Shown: in pieces, positions 42,159 to 55,253 of the stretch
How the letters are laid out: every line of letters starts with the position of its first letter
How positions within the stretch are numbered: position 1 is the stretch's first letter
DNA from: Neonectria sp. B-13
Lineage: Eukaryota > Ascomycota > Sordariomycetes > Hypocreales > Nectriaceae
Direction of reading: 5' to 3'
DNA length: 64,000 nt
Assembly: GCA_002682825.1 (NCBI GenBank)
Contig: NOKP01000011.1
Location: forward strand, 434,420 to 498,419
Program-made: the position numbers and the translations under genes
Notes under the pieces: model-generated
The model's input: only the letters and a program-made list of their open reading frames with translations
Told to the model about the DNA's origin: nothing
The model's database searches: none

Positions 42159-44125
42159 ATGGTCTTCACCCCACCTCAATGGGTCCCCAAGCTACCCTTC
42201 GACCCCCCCGACTCCATCACCGTCGCCGAGTTCGTCAACGAGGAAAACTACGGCCGCTGTCCCATCGCCAAAGCTAGGAACCCCTTCACCTGCGGCTTCA
42301 CCGGCAAGTCGTACTCGGTCGCCGAGGTCCTCCAGCGCGAGGAGCACCTGGCGCGCGCAATCGCCAAGCGCCTCGGCTACACTCTCCACGAGGGCACGGA
42401 ATGGGACCGCGTCGTCGGCCTGTTCTCGCTCAACACAGTCCGTTCAACCCGCCCGCGTGCAACTTGGCTGCTTCCCGACTCACAACGTACAGATTGACTA
42501 CATCCCCTTCACCCACGCCGTCCACCGCCTCTCCGGAATCGTCACCCCCGCCAGCGCCGCCTACTCGGCTGCAGAGCTCGAGCACCAGCTTCGCTCCTCT
42601 GGCGCCAATGCCCTCTTCACCTGCATTCCCCTGCTCGAGACCGCCCTGGCCGCTGCAAAGGCCGCCGGAATCCCCGAGAACCGCATCTTCATCCTGCCCA
42701 TGGCTGGCTTCGGCGACAAAAAGGTGCCCTTCAAGACGATTGACGACCTGATAGACGAGGGCAAGACCCTTCCAGAACTCCCGCCTTTGAACTGGACTCC
42801 TGGACAGGGCGCCAGGCAGGTTGCGTACCTATGCTATTCCAGCGGAACTTCAGGCCTGCCCGTGAGTCTCTTCCCGTGCTTCTGACCCCCATCGTCCGAC
42901 TCGCGGCTCACAATTCGCAGAAAGCAGTCATGATCTCGCATCGCAACGTGATATCCAACATCATGATGATGAAGATCTACGACCAAGCCGGGCGCAAGGC
43001 CGCTGGAGTGGATACCCAAGTCACCCTCGGCCTCTTGCCCTTCTCCCACATCTACGGTCTCGTCGTCTGCGGACTCTACGCCCTGTCAACCGGCGACGAA
43101 CTAGTTGTGCTCCCTCGTTTCGAACTCAAGTCCTTTCTGGAAGCCATCCAGAAGTTCCGCATTGAGCAGATGGCCGTCGTGCCCCCAATCCTGATCCAAA
43201 TGCTGAGCAACCGCGACCTCTGCAGCAAATACGACCTCAGCTCTGTGCGGTTTGCATTTAGCGGCGCTGCCCCTCTAGGAAGCGAGACCATGGAGGATAT
43301 CCTGAAAGTGTACCCCAACTGGCACGTTTGCCAGGGATACGGTTGGTTACAGTTTCCCCCACACTCTGTCTTCCAAAGTTTCTAACCAACTTGAACAGGC
43401 CTCACTGAGACGTCACCAGTCGTGACATCGACCAGCGAGTTGGACATCCTCCCCGGCTCCTCGGGCTCGCTTCTCCCCGGGCTCAGAGCCAAGATCATCG
43501 ACGCCTCCGGCAAGGAGGTCAGGGACTATGAAACCCCCGGCGAGCTTCTTGTACAGGGCCCGACGGTTGTTCTGGGTTACTTGAACAACGCGAATTCTTC
43601 ATCGGCAACCTTCATCTTTGATGAGGACGGTCGGTGGATGAAGACGGGTGACGAGGTGCTGGTCCGGAAGTCCCCCAAGGGAAACGAGCACTTTGTCGTC
43701 ACAGACAGGATCAAGGAGCTCATCAAAGTCAAGGTAAGCCAACTCCCCTGGAACCCGAGCCACGCGCAGAACATCTCCCTAACCCACCACAGGGTCACCA
43801 GGTCGCCCCCGCGGAACTAGAGGCCCACCTCCTCGCCCACTCCCTCGTATCCGACTGCGCCGTCATCCAAGTCCCCGACGCCAGGTCCGGCGAGGTGCCC
43901 AAGGCCTTCGTGGTCAAGGCGCCTGAAGCCGAGGGAAAGCCCGACGCCGACGTGACGGCCGACCTTCACAAGCACGTCGAGGACCACAAGGCCCGCCATA
44001 AGTGGCTGAAGGGAGGGATCGAGTTCATCGACATTATACCCAAGAGCCCCAGCGGAAAGATCCTGAGAAGGCTTCTAAGAGACCGCGAGAAGCAGGCGAG
44101 GAAGGCCGAGGGGGCCAAACTGTAG
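42159..44125 (+). CDS. 4-coumarate-CoA-ligase-like acyl-CoA synthetase, peroxisomal
   Basis: Five exons (42159-42437, 42493-42861, 42921-43341, 43399-43733, 43793-44125) join in frame to 578 residues. AMP-binding (ANL superfamily) motifs are complete: the phosphate loop YSSGTSGLPKAVM (spanning intron 2), SFAFSGAAPLG-like segment, GYGLTETSP (spanning intron 3), the hinge DRIKELIKVKGHQVAPAELE (spanning intron 4) and the C-terminal catalytic Lys in PKSPSGKILRR. The last three residues, AKL, form a type-1 peroxisomal targeting signal. The family activates carboxylates (coumarate-like, fatty or side-chain acids) to CoA esters through an adenylate. Location in peroxisomes suggests beta-oxidation or a secondary-metabolite precursor role. 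The exact substrate is open. Confidence 0.92.
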
Positions 44126-45397
44126 GCATGGTTTGCGAGCGTGCGTAGTAGCTCCTTAGTTTAAACCCGGCGGCTCGAGAAGCAGCCTTGATCGTCCCTC
44201 AATCAGGTATTACCTAGCGACTTTTCAGAGCAGAGTATCATTTACTAGATATTAGCATCAACAAATCACTCCATCATAGATATAAAGACGAACATTAACA
44301 ACTTCCGATGCCAATCAGAATTGCAGTTAACTGAGTCTCTTCCCAAGTTCAGGTAAGGAATGGGGATGCAACTCATGATGGTCTCCTTTGAAATAAGTAA
44401 GTTCTCACGGCGCAGACTCGACACTCGCGCGGGTTGGGGAAAGCGAGTAGGCCACATGAGTCAGTGTGCGATGCAGCGGGAACGAAAGCGCTACCAGGGA
44501 CAGCCATCTGTGCTGTACGGCGTTGACTGTCGAGTTCTTGTACTACAGTGCCTTCACCTTCACGGACGAGGTTTCACCGGACGCTGCGACTCACCCACAA
44601 GACGAAGGGGGACCCAATCAGTTCACGCCTGAACAATGCTAGACCTGCTGCATACCAAGCTGTCTGATCTCCCCATCGAGTTTCTCCTGGTGAAACATGC
44701 TTGCCATTATGCATGTTCCCCTTTAACATCATTCCTTTTGACTGAATTTGCCGGGACCTTGAGCTTGTCAGAATTTCTCTCGGATGATTGGTATCCGAAG
44801 CCTGAAACTTGCGCGAAGATCAGCCACCCTTAATCACACTCACCATTGCCTTAAGTTCAGGTTGATTCAAAGCATTCTGAGATTATGCTGCACCTACTAC
44901 TAAGACTGACTGTATTTGTCAAATTATGGAAAGCAGATGTCACTGCTTCACCTTGCAGTTTATTTATTGTCACAAGATGATGGGATTGTACAGTCACAAA
45001 GAAGGCAATGATGATTGGAGCTCGTGATTGGTAATCGATTCAACATAAAAAATCAGTCAATATTAATATTACACAAACCAGCCAGCGGGTATATATGCGT
45101 TTCTAGGCATTTCGGCTCGGCCGGTTAATCCCTGCTCTTTTTTGTGATTTTGTTGCTTGCTCCCTCTTTTCAATGAAGGGATCTTGTAAGAGTCCCATCT
45201 GTCCACACCAATGTTTATGTTCGTAAGGATCGTAAGAATGATACATGTTTGTGAGAAGCGTTGGCTTCATGAGAAGCCTCGACTATCTCGAGGCCCAAGA
45301 TGTACAAGTGCCATACAGATGTTCCAGCTCGGATACCAAGACCTCGATCTATGAAAAACAAGGAAACAAGTGAGTATGTGCGATGCACATCAGACCC
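44126..45397. other. Intergenic, convergent 3' flanks, nothing recognised
   Basis: AT-rich in places (44850-45120). It lies between the 3' ends of the CoA-ligase gene (plus) and the CFEM-like gene (minus). No gene or RNA is recognised. Confidence 0.5.
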
Positions 45398-47275
45398 TTA
45401 CAGGGCAAGGGCGACGGCCATGATGGCAGCGGCGAAACCCATACCGGTTCGGCCAGCACCGCCAGTGACGGGAACCTCGCCGGGAGTGGTGGTAGCGGTG
45501 GGGATGACAATGCCGCCAGTGCCAGCAGGGGCCTTGGTGATGAGAGTGCCGGAGGCAGTGGCGAAGGGAGCCTCAGCGGAACCAGTGGTGACGGGAGCGA
45601 CGGGCTGGACGCCAGAGACACCGGTGGTGAAGCCAACCTCAGGGACAACGATCTCGGTGGAGATGGTCTTGACAGTGCTGCTGCCCTTGATGGTGGTGCC
45701 GTCAGTGACGCAGGGCTCAGTGACAGTGGTGGCAACAACGACAGTGGTGTAGTGGGCGGAGGTGACAACGGTGGTGCCAGTGACAGTGATGATGGAGGTG
45801 ATGCTGTCAGCGCCGGTAGCGATGACGGGGTTCTCGGGAGCGTACGAGGCGCAGATGCCCTGGAAGAAGGAAACAGCCTCGGCAACGATATCGTCGGTGT
45901 CGGCGTGGGCGTACAGGCAGGTGAAGACCTTGTTGACGAAGTCCTGGTTGGGGCAGTAGCAGGCGGCATCAGTGTTGTCCTCACAATCCTCAAGGTAGTC
46001 GATGAAGGTGTTCAGGCAGCTGGGGACAACCTCAGGGATGTCATAATCGTTATCAGCGGGAGAGGTGGGGGAGCTGTCGCCAACGGTCTCACTGGGGGTC
46101 TGGACCTGGGTCTCGGTGACGGGGCAGACAGTGGTGGAAACAGCGACAGTCTCGGTGACGATGACAGCAGTGCCAGAGCCAGCGGGGCAGTTGGTAACCT
46201 CAGGGCCGCAGCTGGTGACAGTCTTGACGTTGGTGCTGTAGATGGTGGAGGTGCTGTCGTAGGTGGTGATGACGGTGGTGGCCTCAGCGGGAGCGGTGGT
46301 AGCCTCGCCCTCGGGGACGGAAGTGGTCTCAGCGGGAGCAGTGTAGGCAGTGGTCTCGCCGGGGACGGTGTAAGCAGTAGACTCGCCGGGGGCAGTGTAG
46401 GCAGTGGACTCGCCGCCAGCGGGGACGGAGGTGGTCTCCTCACCGACAGGGACAGAGGTGCTGTCCTCGCCAACGGGGATGCTGGTGGTCTCGCCGGGGA
46501 AAGCCTCAGAGGTGGTCTCGCCGCCGTAGGGGGCAGAGGTGGTCTCATCACCGTAGGGAATGGAAGTGGTGTCCTGGCCGACGGGGATGCTGGTGGTCTC
46601 GCCGCCGTAGGGGACAGAAGTGGTCTCCTCAGAGACGGGAACAGAGCTGGTGGGGGTGTCGGAGCCGTCGCAGTCGAAGTCGACCTTGGGGACCTCGATC
46701 TGGCACTTGTCCTTGGGCTTGTCCTGCTTGGGGTAGACGAACGTGACCTTCTTGGAGCCACCGCACTGGGTGTTCTCGATAGAGGTACCCTGCTTGGAGC
46801 AGTCGGCAGACTGCTTGCAAGTGGAGCCGTCGTCCATCTCGTAGTGGAACTCCAAGCGGCAGTCGAACTCGGGCTTGACCTCGAAGGTCTTCACGGAGAA
46901 GCTGTCGACGTTCTTGTTGGAGCCGCAGCTGAAAGAGGGAGCAGTCGAAACATCGGATCCACAGCTACCAGAGATAGTCTTGCCGAAAGTGCGGCGACCG
47001 AGGCCTCGCTTGGAGAAGTCTTGGGTGCAGGTCCAGCCGCTGAAATCAAAGTCGTTGTACTTGTCAAAGTTACCGACGGTAAGATCATCCCAAGACCATC
47101 CAGTCTTCTGGCTGTCCTCGCACTGGTTGTTGTGGCCACCGGGGGTGGTGTACTTCTTGGCGTTCTTCCACTTGCCAAACTGTGAGAGAGGTTAGGACAT
47201 GACGGCTGTGGGTTGTAAGTGAAGAAAGCTTACAGTAGCGTTGACCTCGCCGAGGCTGGCGGCAAGCGCCAGCAT
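45398..47275 (-). CDS. GPI-anchored CFEM-like cell-wall protein
   Basis: Exons 47275-47234 and 47179-45398 on the minus strand give 607 residues. After the leader comes a Cys-containing N-terminal module (about 15-170; [20 protein letters not shown], later DFSGWTC), then a Ser/Thr/Pro/Gly stalk of about fifteen imperfect 9-11-residue repeats of the (G/A)E(T/S)T(S/A) type (about 185-290), a Cys-rich CFEM-like module (about 385-450; [16 protein letters not shown] and FTCLYAHA, with six rather than eight cysteines), a second Ser/Thr region, and a C-terminal hydrophobic tail typical of a GPI signal. CFEM proteins sit in walls, and some take up haem. The model's first Met leaves only a 14-residue leader; see findings for a likely one-base insertion that hides the normal signal peptide. 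The plus-strand frame over the same stretch is an antisense artefact. Confidence 0.82.
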
Positions 47276-50200
47276 GGCAAAAGAAACCTTCATGGTTAAT
47301 GAGAGACGGTCGAAATAGTAATTGTTGTTGTTGTTGTTGATGCAGTAGCGAATGTGCAGTTAGAGTATAAAAGGAGAATGTAATTAAGAGACTGGATCAA
47401 AGGAAGCGAATGACTTTGATACCAAAAGAAAAGATGCTTGAGAGGTAAGGGGAAAAAAGAAAGGGAACTGAGTGTGATGAAGCAAGAAGAAAGAGAGTAA
47501 TTGGGAGGGTATGTGAAGCAGCTATATACCCAAGCAGCTAAGTCCAACCACGCATACGAGAGAGACGAGTTGGTCACTTACTCACTCAGCCGTTACCCGC
47601 AGAACAAAGACCGGCCAGCCGGCATCTGGAGCCAAGGAAGGACCCCCGTCGGCTGTGGGTGGGGATGGCATTGTCGATGGCAACCCCTTGTCCACAGAGG
47701 GCTCCTGAGCCGTGCATCCTTCGTTATCCATCCGCCGTCCAAGCTCTCCGGTGAGGTGGTGTTGGAGTCTTGGACTGGTCAAGCGGGTGGTTCGCAGCCA
47801 GTGGGCGGCTCCAGCAACGACGTCAAGCCAGGATCTCTGGCGACAGGGATGAGGCGGCAGGGATTCGGGACCAGGGACTGGTACAAGGACGGGGGTCCAC
47901 CAAGACAACCAGGGGATCCAACAGCGGCTGCGGCGAGACTCCAGAGCCAGGCGGTTTGGTGAGGTGCAGCGAGAGGACCAGGGGCGCGCCTAGTTGCCGA
48001 GACTGACGAAGCGGCGCTGGAGCGATGGATGGCTGGATGGACTGATCGACTGGGCGCCCTCGCACCATAGTGGACGGAACAGTTGACGGCAGCCAATGCA
48101 GAGCTTGTTCCTGGCCATGGGGCAAAAACTCAAGGCGACGCCCCTTTCACGCTTTCACGCCCATTGTGCAGCCTCCTTGTTCCTTTCGGCTGCCTCGGTC
48201 TTTGTTTATGCTTGTTCATGCTTAATCGAGCGTGCGTCCAATTGTGCCCTGCCGCGTCTCGGTGGGTTATGCCCTGTCCTCGTCAGGCCGGCGGTTTGGT
48301 CATGCTATGGGCGATGCGGGGCTAGCCAATCGTGAGTTGTCCCCTTTTTTTTTTAGACGGCATGGCCTGCCAGCAACTGCCATCATGGGGGAGCCCTGAG
48401 GCTGGGAGCTGGGAGCTGACGCTCCGAGTCTTTGGAGATGGTGAATGGAGATCAACCACATTGCCGCCGCTAGAGGAGGTGCTAAGTTTGGAAATCAGCC
48501 CCATGATGCGCTGCTGATGCTCGATGCCTCGATGCGTGTCCGTAGTTTCACAGATGGATCATCCTCCATGGTCCGTCACTTCTTTGATCGGCAAACCAGT
48601 CGCACCAGCACCAGCGCAGAGCCGCCGTGGATGCCGTGCGTCTTCGCCGGCGCCTTTTTGCCCGGCGGACTCACCGTCGCCGCACCGTTGCCGCTAGAGC
48701 CCGCTGCCATCAACTGGAGACCACCGTAGCGTGGAACAAAGACGGAGGACTCACCATATGAATGAACTAACATGGACAAAGAAGTGCTCGCGCACTGTCA
48801 GGGTATAGGCCAGCATCACCGGTGCCCGTCGGTGATAGCGGAGGCGACGTTGACAGGCTTTGCTAGAGCCAGCCTGACGCCAGAAGGCAGGCCCTGTAAG
48901 AATTACCACTGTGCGCCTCAAACCTCAGGCATCGACAGTCCCCAGGGAGCGGAAGGCATTGAGATGGGAGCCAGGCAATCTGGAAGGAGATCACCACCGT
49001 GTGTCTTGCCCCCGGTCCAGTCGTATTCTTTTCCCAAATCGGCGAATTATTCGCCTCTCCTTGCTGGGCGGTTGCCTCTTCCTTCTCTTGCTCGGCTCCT
49101 TACTGGGCTGCTGGTTCTCCTTACTGGGCTGTTGGCTCTTGCGCTCTTTCCCGAATCCCGGCCTTCCATCCAGTTGTTGCCTCCACTTACAAGCTTCCAT
49201 CCTGACCTTACAGGCTTCCAGAGCACCTTGGCCTTCCGGGTTGTTTGCCCGGCTGCCTCCATCGTGCCCGGGGCCCATGAGAAACCTCCGTGCCACCGTT
49301 GCTTGGGCTCCATTCCATCCCTCATCGTACCCATCCCATCTTCTATCTAGGAATACACACACACACACATGTCGTAGTGGCATCCATAGCGAAGTCCTCC
49401 GTAAAAAAAGTAAGGACCCCGTGCGCTTCCCACCTGGAACGTTGAAACGCTCAGCCACCTTATCACGGCGCGTTAAGGGATTTTGTCGGAGGGGTGGTGT
49501 TCTGGTGGGGCACCCCCGGCGCCCTTCCTGCAGGTACGGTGGCCCGCCCACCAACCGATTCGCCCAGCGCTTGCAGGGACGCCCCCGGCGGCTGCTGTTT
49601 CGGGCGCTACCACCCCTAAATACCCCTAACAGCCTCAGGGCGGCGCTATGATCTGTGGCGGTCGCCGCCTCCCCCGTTGCCCCAGACTGCCACAAGTGCC
49701 ACCAGCAAGCCACCGTGGGATCAACGCTGGCGACAACCTCAAACGTTGATCGACAACTGGGCGTTCCAAAGCCTGGTACCCCCTTAGGCATGGACTTTTT
49801 ATTCGTTAGGATTCAGGGACGGCGCCTGAACCTCTTTCCGGCGCTGTGCTGTCTCTTGGATCCACAGATATGAATAGAATAGACTTCGTTCGGAGTTCGG
49901 ACATACGGTAGGCATGTAGTAGAGATGCACCGTGACAGGTGCCGTGTGGCATCGGAACGATTTGGTCATTTGTCTATCTATACCCAAGTCAATACCGTGC
50001 GGTTGATATTGCCCCCGTGGAGATGAACTCGTACCTGCAAGACCAGCAGCAAAGCAAGTCCTCTGCACCGCAGTGCTACGTAATACACCGTACACGGCCC
50101 AAGGCGATGGGAACATGGGCCTTTCCTATTCTCGCCATGCCACCGCCCCTCGCCGTCTCAATCCAGATGTAGCGCCGTTCCATCTCGTCACCGCAGCCAC

Positions 50201-53200
50201 CGACCGGTCCCCGCCGTGGATGGACAGTCGATGGTCGATGACGGATAGGGGATCTGAGCCAGGGACCGGGAGCGGAGCACGGGGAGGATGCGCGGAAGTC
50301 GGCCGTACAGTTGAAGCGAACACAGAAAGCAGCCATGGACAAATACTGGGGATGGCGTACAGGCCACAGGGGACGGACGCCCTGAGCGACGGGGTGAATG
50401 AACCGTTCACGGCCTTTGGTTCCGGCCCATGGCCCCACGAGGTCGGGCCAGCATGTGTCCAGCATTAGCATCGCCTGACTGACTGGGTTCCATGACATGG
50501 TCCCGATGCCCTCCAGTCGATAGTTTCGTTCCCGCGATATGAGCTGTAAATCTCGCCCCAACCTCTCAGCCGTTAATCAATCTCCGAGCCGGTTTTCCTC
50601 GTCATCTATTCTGGCGTCTGAGATACGCGCCGACAAGTCCAGAGGGGCGCTTACACCGGCGTCTGCCTTTTGGTACCTGAATAGCTTTGGTGGCGCTGCT
50701 GAGCGACACGCCGTTGCTCGGGAGCCACGGATCGATCGACAACAGCTTCCAAGTTAGCAAGCCGGGGGCATGAGTGGAGAGCAAGACAAAGGTCCCACCA
50801 GCCACATCGTCGTTGGCGCGTTGGTGAAGCATAAAAGTAAAATAAAGAGAAAAAAAGAGTCGATGCCATGCTTGTCCCGGCCTTCGGACGACCCCGGTTT
50901 TTCCTTTTCCGTCTTTATGCTCTGTGGTTCATTTTTAGAACCAGCGGCACTGACCACCCACCACTCACAGTCTCGCACTGGACTGAACGGGGTTGTCGTC
51001 TCTGGCGGTGCGGCTTGTTTCAACATCAGGGCAGCCAATCGGAGTCCATGGGTAGCGCAACACTGAGACCGAAACAGAGGCCCCCGGCTAGGGCTCAGGC
51101 CAATCAATCCCGTCCGCCACCGTCGTTGCCCGAGTTTGTCTCAGAAGAGAACTTATCGAGCGATTCGCCTGTCTCGATTGGGACTGTGTGAAGCGCATCC
51201 ACTCAATCTAGAAGACCTCTGGGTCAGAGGACTGTCTTGTGTTCGAGACGGCGTTTATCCGATGTCATCATGGCAATGACAGATGCACTCTGCTAGTTGA
51301 ATCACTCCTAAACCACCAACCACAACGAATTCCAACCGCCCAAGCAACACAACATGACACTGATGGCAGCATGATGGCACGGGATGAACCAATGCAAGAC
51401 AACTTTGAATCCAGTTGTCTCGGGATAAAACAGTGCTTGCATTCACGCATCTCTAAATCGCAACGAACCTACCCTACAACTTTGGTACGACGCGATCAGC
51501 TCACACCCTGGTCGTGAGAACCTTGAATCCTTTTCGCCATGTGCGTGCATATCTTTGCGTCTCCAGTCCCGACCTCGCTCGGGAGTTTCAATGAATCTAT
51601 CACCCGTCGAAACAAAAGACGGAGCTGCATCTGACAAGACCTTCGTTCCGACGCAGCACCGCGGTGCTCCAGTCTTCGTTCTCCATTGTCCGTTCTCTGC
51701 TATCCCTCACCTGAATCTGGTGACACGAGCTGTGTGCCCCTCCACGACCGCGATCCTATCCCCTGTCTAATTTCCCATCGCGCCCCATTTCCACGCTCCC
51801 ATGCTACCACGATGCTACCACGATGCTCCCACACCAGGTTCCGCACGGTATCCGTCGACAAGCCTCTAACGGGTAACTCTTCTCATTTTGCCCGGCCCTG
51901 CCAAGTTCCGGTTTCCGTCTCGGCTGCCCCCCACCTGCGCACTAACAACGCGACGCCGTCGTTTGTATGCCACCGTGATAGTGCCCCGCTTGGGTCGACA
52001 TGCGAGTGGCCCCTCAGCGGTGGCTCGCAGCTCAGGTTAAGACATTCCCGCTCCGGCCCTTGTTTAAGCGACTCAGTCGGTTCGCCCTGGCCGCAACAGG
52101 CCGGCTCGGATGGCGTTTCTAGAAGGGAAAGCCGGTCACGTCACCCGACGCTGAGACCAATTTGCCCGTGTTCCACATAACTTCCTTCGAGAACCGCACC
52201 GTTGAGCTCGACGCCTCCGGAAGGCGCATCATATGGGCCATTTCGTGTTGTAATACATGATGGTGCGGCCACAATGGCCCAGCCCAGCCAACAAGCTGGG
52301 AAACGGAACGGAACCAGGTCAGGGCGTCCTGGGGCAACAAAAGTAACCTGGCAAGATCAACCCAGTGTGACTATTCCTCCCATTGCAACCCTGTCGGTGA
52401 TGGCTCATTGACCTTTTCGGATTCTGGTCCGGGCGGCCCCGGGGGTTCCAAAGGGGGTTGCCGGGGTCCTGTTAAGTGTCTGCTTTTTGAGCCCTCTTGT
52501 TTCGGCTTGCGGTGGCAGCGTCTTTAGGGTTGGACCCGCCGTTGCCGTCAGTGTTTGTCTTTTGACTCCCGATATATGCTTTTTCTCAACGGTGGGTTGC
52601 GGCCGCGTGTTGGTGATGTCGACAAGTACGACGGATCCTCGGGTTGAGAAGTTAGTTTCGATGCAAACTCTATCACAAGTATTCCCGCTTGGCAGATGGG
52701 ACAAACAAACGGGTTATTCTCGTCCAACGCAACTAGTCATTTCCCTGTCGTATGTTTCCTTGTCGGCCTACGTACTACGTTGTAGCAATCTAACCTACTC
52801 TATTATGCATCTAATCTTGTGCTCATGCTTCCATTTACATCTCTCCTCTTGCCCGAAGACTTGGCTCGTCCATGGCAGACGCTTGGACATTGTTGCTCAG
52901 CGATCGCGGCTGCAAGCTTTGTTGTCGATGGCTTCATTCTCACTCGTTCATCGTCGACGTCTTTCTCCACTGATCGCCCAGTCCCGGAACCTCTATTTTC
53001 GACGTTTCATGCAGGGAATTGCCCGACAACGTGCCTCGCGGGACCGAGCCCACGCCAGGGAGAGTAAAATGAAATTCCCAGGTTGACGGCGTTGGATTTT
53101 CCCGAGTTCCAAGCGATGGGGATTCTCCCTCCCAGGCCGCCTCGACGCTGAAATAAATTGCCGAACTCGCGTGTTCTAGCCTCGCTCTCTCCCCTGAGAG

Positions 53201-54857
53201 CCAAGACTGACAGGTCTGTTAGGTGCTGGTCTGCCCCCTTTTACCAGGGACGCATGCCAACCGGGAGCTGGGCCCCGGGTACCTGCAGATGTCCGCCTCG
53301 GGGGTGGTCGGTTGTGCACCTATTCCGGTACTAACACCTGAAGCACGCCTGTGTAGGCTTTCCTCTTTTGGAATGAGGAGGTGGCTGTGAAAATGGCTCC
53401 CTTGCCCATGTTTTGTTGGTCAATAGCAGGGGATATTTTGCTTTTCCACGACTCATGCATCCATGCTCCGTGATCCGTAGTCCGTGAACTTGGATACTAC
53501 GTCGTAAAGAACCACATGTCTATCATTAGAAGACGGCCTGGGGGATTCGGGCCCGTTGCTGCCATTAAGGTCTCATTGACAAAGGCCTGAATGACATGGA
53601 ATCCCCATTGTCCGCTCAGTTCGGCTGCTATGTCACCCAGGATGAAGCCATCTGAGACTCAACGTGTTTCACTAGTCTGTAGTCTCTGTAGATTCGGTCT
53701 TTTTGAAGACCATGGCTCCCTCAATGAAGACCTACGACACGCTAGGGCCGAGGGGCTGGATGGCTCAAACAGTGGCTTTCAGCCATATTCATACTCTGTC
53801 GAAGAAGAAAAAAGATATCGTCAAACTTGATGATGCTTTGGGCTGCAGAGTCCAACACCTCTTCCGCTTAATCAACTCTCTGTGTTCAACTCTCAATTTC
53901 TCTCTCAACAACTAGAATTTCATTGCCGCACTCCAAGTTCCTCGTTCCTCAAGCCGTACTAACTCCAATTCAGAGCGTTCTGTGCCATACCTGCTGCGTC
54001 TTTCGGCCGATCTCATCGTGCGTTCTGGCGACAAGATATCAAGTCCATACCATCCAGTTTCCACGCAGTTTCCATCCTCGCCAATGCCTACGGCTTGCTT
54101 CTCGATCCAAACACCGTCGGCGTTGCTGTCTGCTGGAGGCTCTTAATCGCCCTGTTCAATAATTAATGCTGTCACTTTGTTCCGCATCGAATCGAAACGG
54201 CCCCCTACACAACAAGCACATACCTATTCACACGGACACTTGACCATCGTTCTCGAATTTTCGCGCCGACTATTCGTTATTGCAACGCATTCCATCCCGA
54301 CTCCGTCGCCGTGACGTACTATCGAGTTTCGCAATGCCCGACTTGTGATAAACAGTGCGATTCTTGCCTGGAATGGCTTGGCTGGCGCTCAGTCTTGTCG
54401 AACCAAATATGAACCGTGGTGTTGAAGTTCCATTGGCTTCTACAACGTCGAGCCATCAGCTGCTGCAAGAGCCATCCTGCCTAGCCTCATAATGCACAGC
54501 AGCGTGAATCTTTGCGCAGTGGGGCTTAGCCATTGTTTGGCTGAACCATTCCCAGACTTGACTTGAATTCGGTCACATGATGCCATTCCCGATGATTCAC
54601 TCGCGGCTAGCGTCGTGTGTGTTGGATGGCTTTGGCGATGCTAGGCAACCATCCGACACAGCCTTAACCTCTCTATGTGTTTCTGGTAGTTTGCGCCTGG
54701 TTAGAACGCTTCCAATTTCCAAATGACATGTATAAAGTCAGCGCTTCATTCAGCGTCAATGTAGTATTTTGGTGTATTCGTCAATCAATTGTACCTCTGC
54801 AATCGTCAATTGCATGCCACTTGTTGTCTCGTGCAGTGTTGCAATAGGTTCCTGATA
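47276..54857. other. About 7.5 kb without a recognisable gene
   Basis: I examined both strands and found no family, no conserved motif and no chain of introns supporting a gene. Positions 47276-47600 are the CFEM-like gene's promoter; a TATATA element sits at about 47521-47527 in minus orientation. The rest is fairly GC-rich and not obviously decayed. It has short tandem tracts: 'ttactgggctg(c/t)tgg' repeated at 49105-49136, an (AC)n run at about 49351-49368, 'catgctaccacgatgctacc' at 51800-51830 and 'ctgggag' repeats at about 48400-48418. It could hold long non-coding transcripts or long leaders, but I cannot show them. Confidence 0.5.
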
Positions 54858-55253
54858 ATGAGCCCGCAACAACACCAATCTATCATCGACACGCTCTCCA
54901 GAGTATTTCCTCTCAACGTCCCATCGCACACATATCTCTCTGTCAGCGGCCTCCTCACGTTCCATCCTTTACCAAGTCTCGACCCCAAGATCCTCGCGCT
55001 GCAAGTCCACGCCTCTCCACACTGGACGGCAAACGTGTGCTTCGCCGGCGCATGCGAGACGCACATCGAGAACCACTTCGGCACGCCTTTGCTGGTAGCC
55101 GAGGGGTCGTTTGGCAAATTATGTGTACGTGTGGAGGGTGCAACTGGACATTGGACATACAGCGCGGGTGAGACTTGGGGATCATTTGGAGATGCGATGG
55201 ATCTGAGTGAAGATGAAATGCACTGGAACGATGCAATGGAGATTGAATACTAG
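54858..55253 (+). CDS. Small hypothetical acidic protein, 131 residues
   Basis: Open frame from the ATG at 54858 (MSPQQHQSIIDTLSRVFPL) to 55253. It has coding-like composition and an acidic C-terminal tail (DLSEDEMHWNDAMEIEY). The middle (ALQVHASPHWTANVCFAGAC…FGKLCVRVEGATGHWTYSAGE) looks like alternating beta strands. I recognise no family and see no signal peptide or membrane segment. The frame is also open upstream to 54789, but with poor composition, so the inner Met is preferred. It stands between the long gene-free stretch and the convergent HTS1 gene. Confidence 0.45.
   Translation: MSPQQHQSIIDTLSRVFPLNVPSHTYLSVSGLLTFHPLPSLDPKILALQVHASPHWTANVCFAGACETHIENHFGTPLLVAEGSFGKLCVRVEGATGHWTYSAGETWGSFGDAMDLSEDEMHWNDAMEIEY

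Noticed and set aside
45383..47185. 600-codon plus-strand open frame over the CFEM-like gene
   Set aside because: It is antisense to a spliced gene with signal-like, repeat, CFEM-like and GPI features. Its Gly/Asp/Val-rich translation is the mirror of Ser/Thr/Pro codon repeats.
48911..49791. Overlapping 246- and 266-codon open frames on opposite strands
   Set aside because: Both have erratic composition, no domain or splice context, and overlap each other. GC-rich sequence gives such frames by chance.
52487..53086. 199-codon plus-strand open frame
   Set aside because: Cys/Ser/Arg-rich chance-like translation, no recognised motif, and no supporting splice sites.
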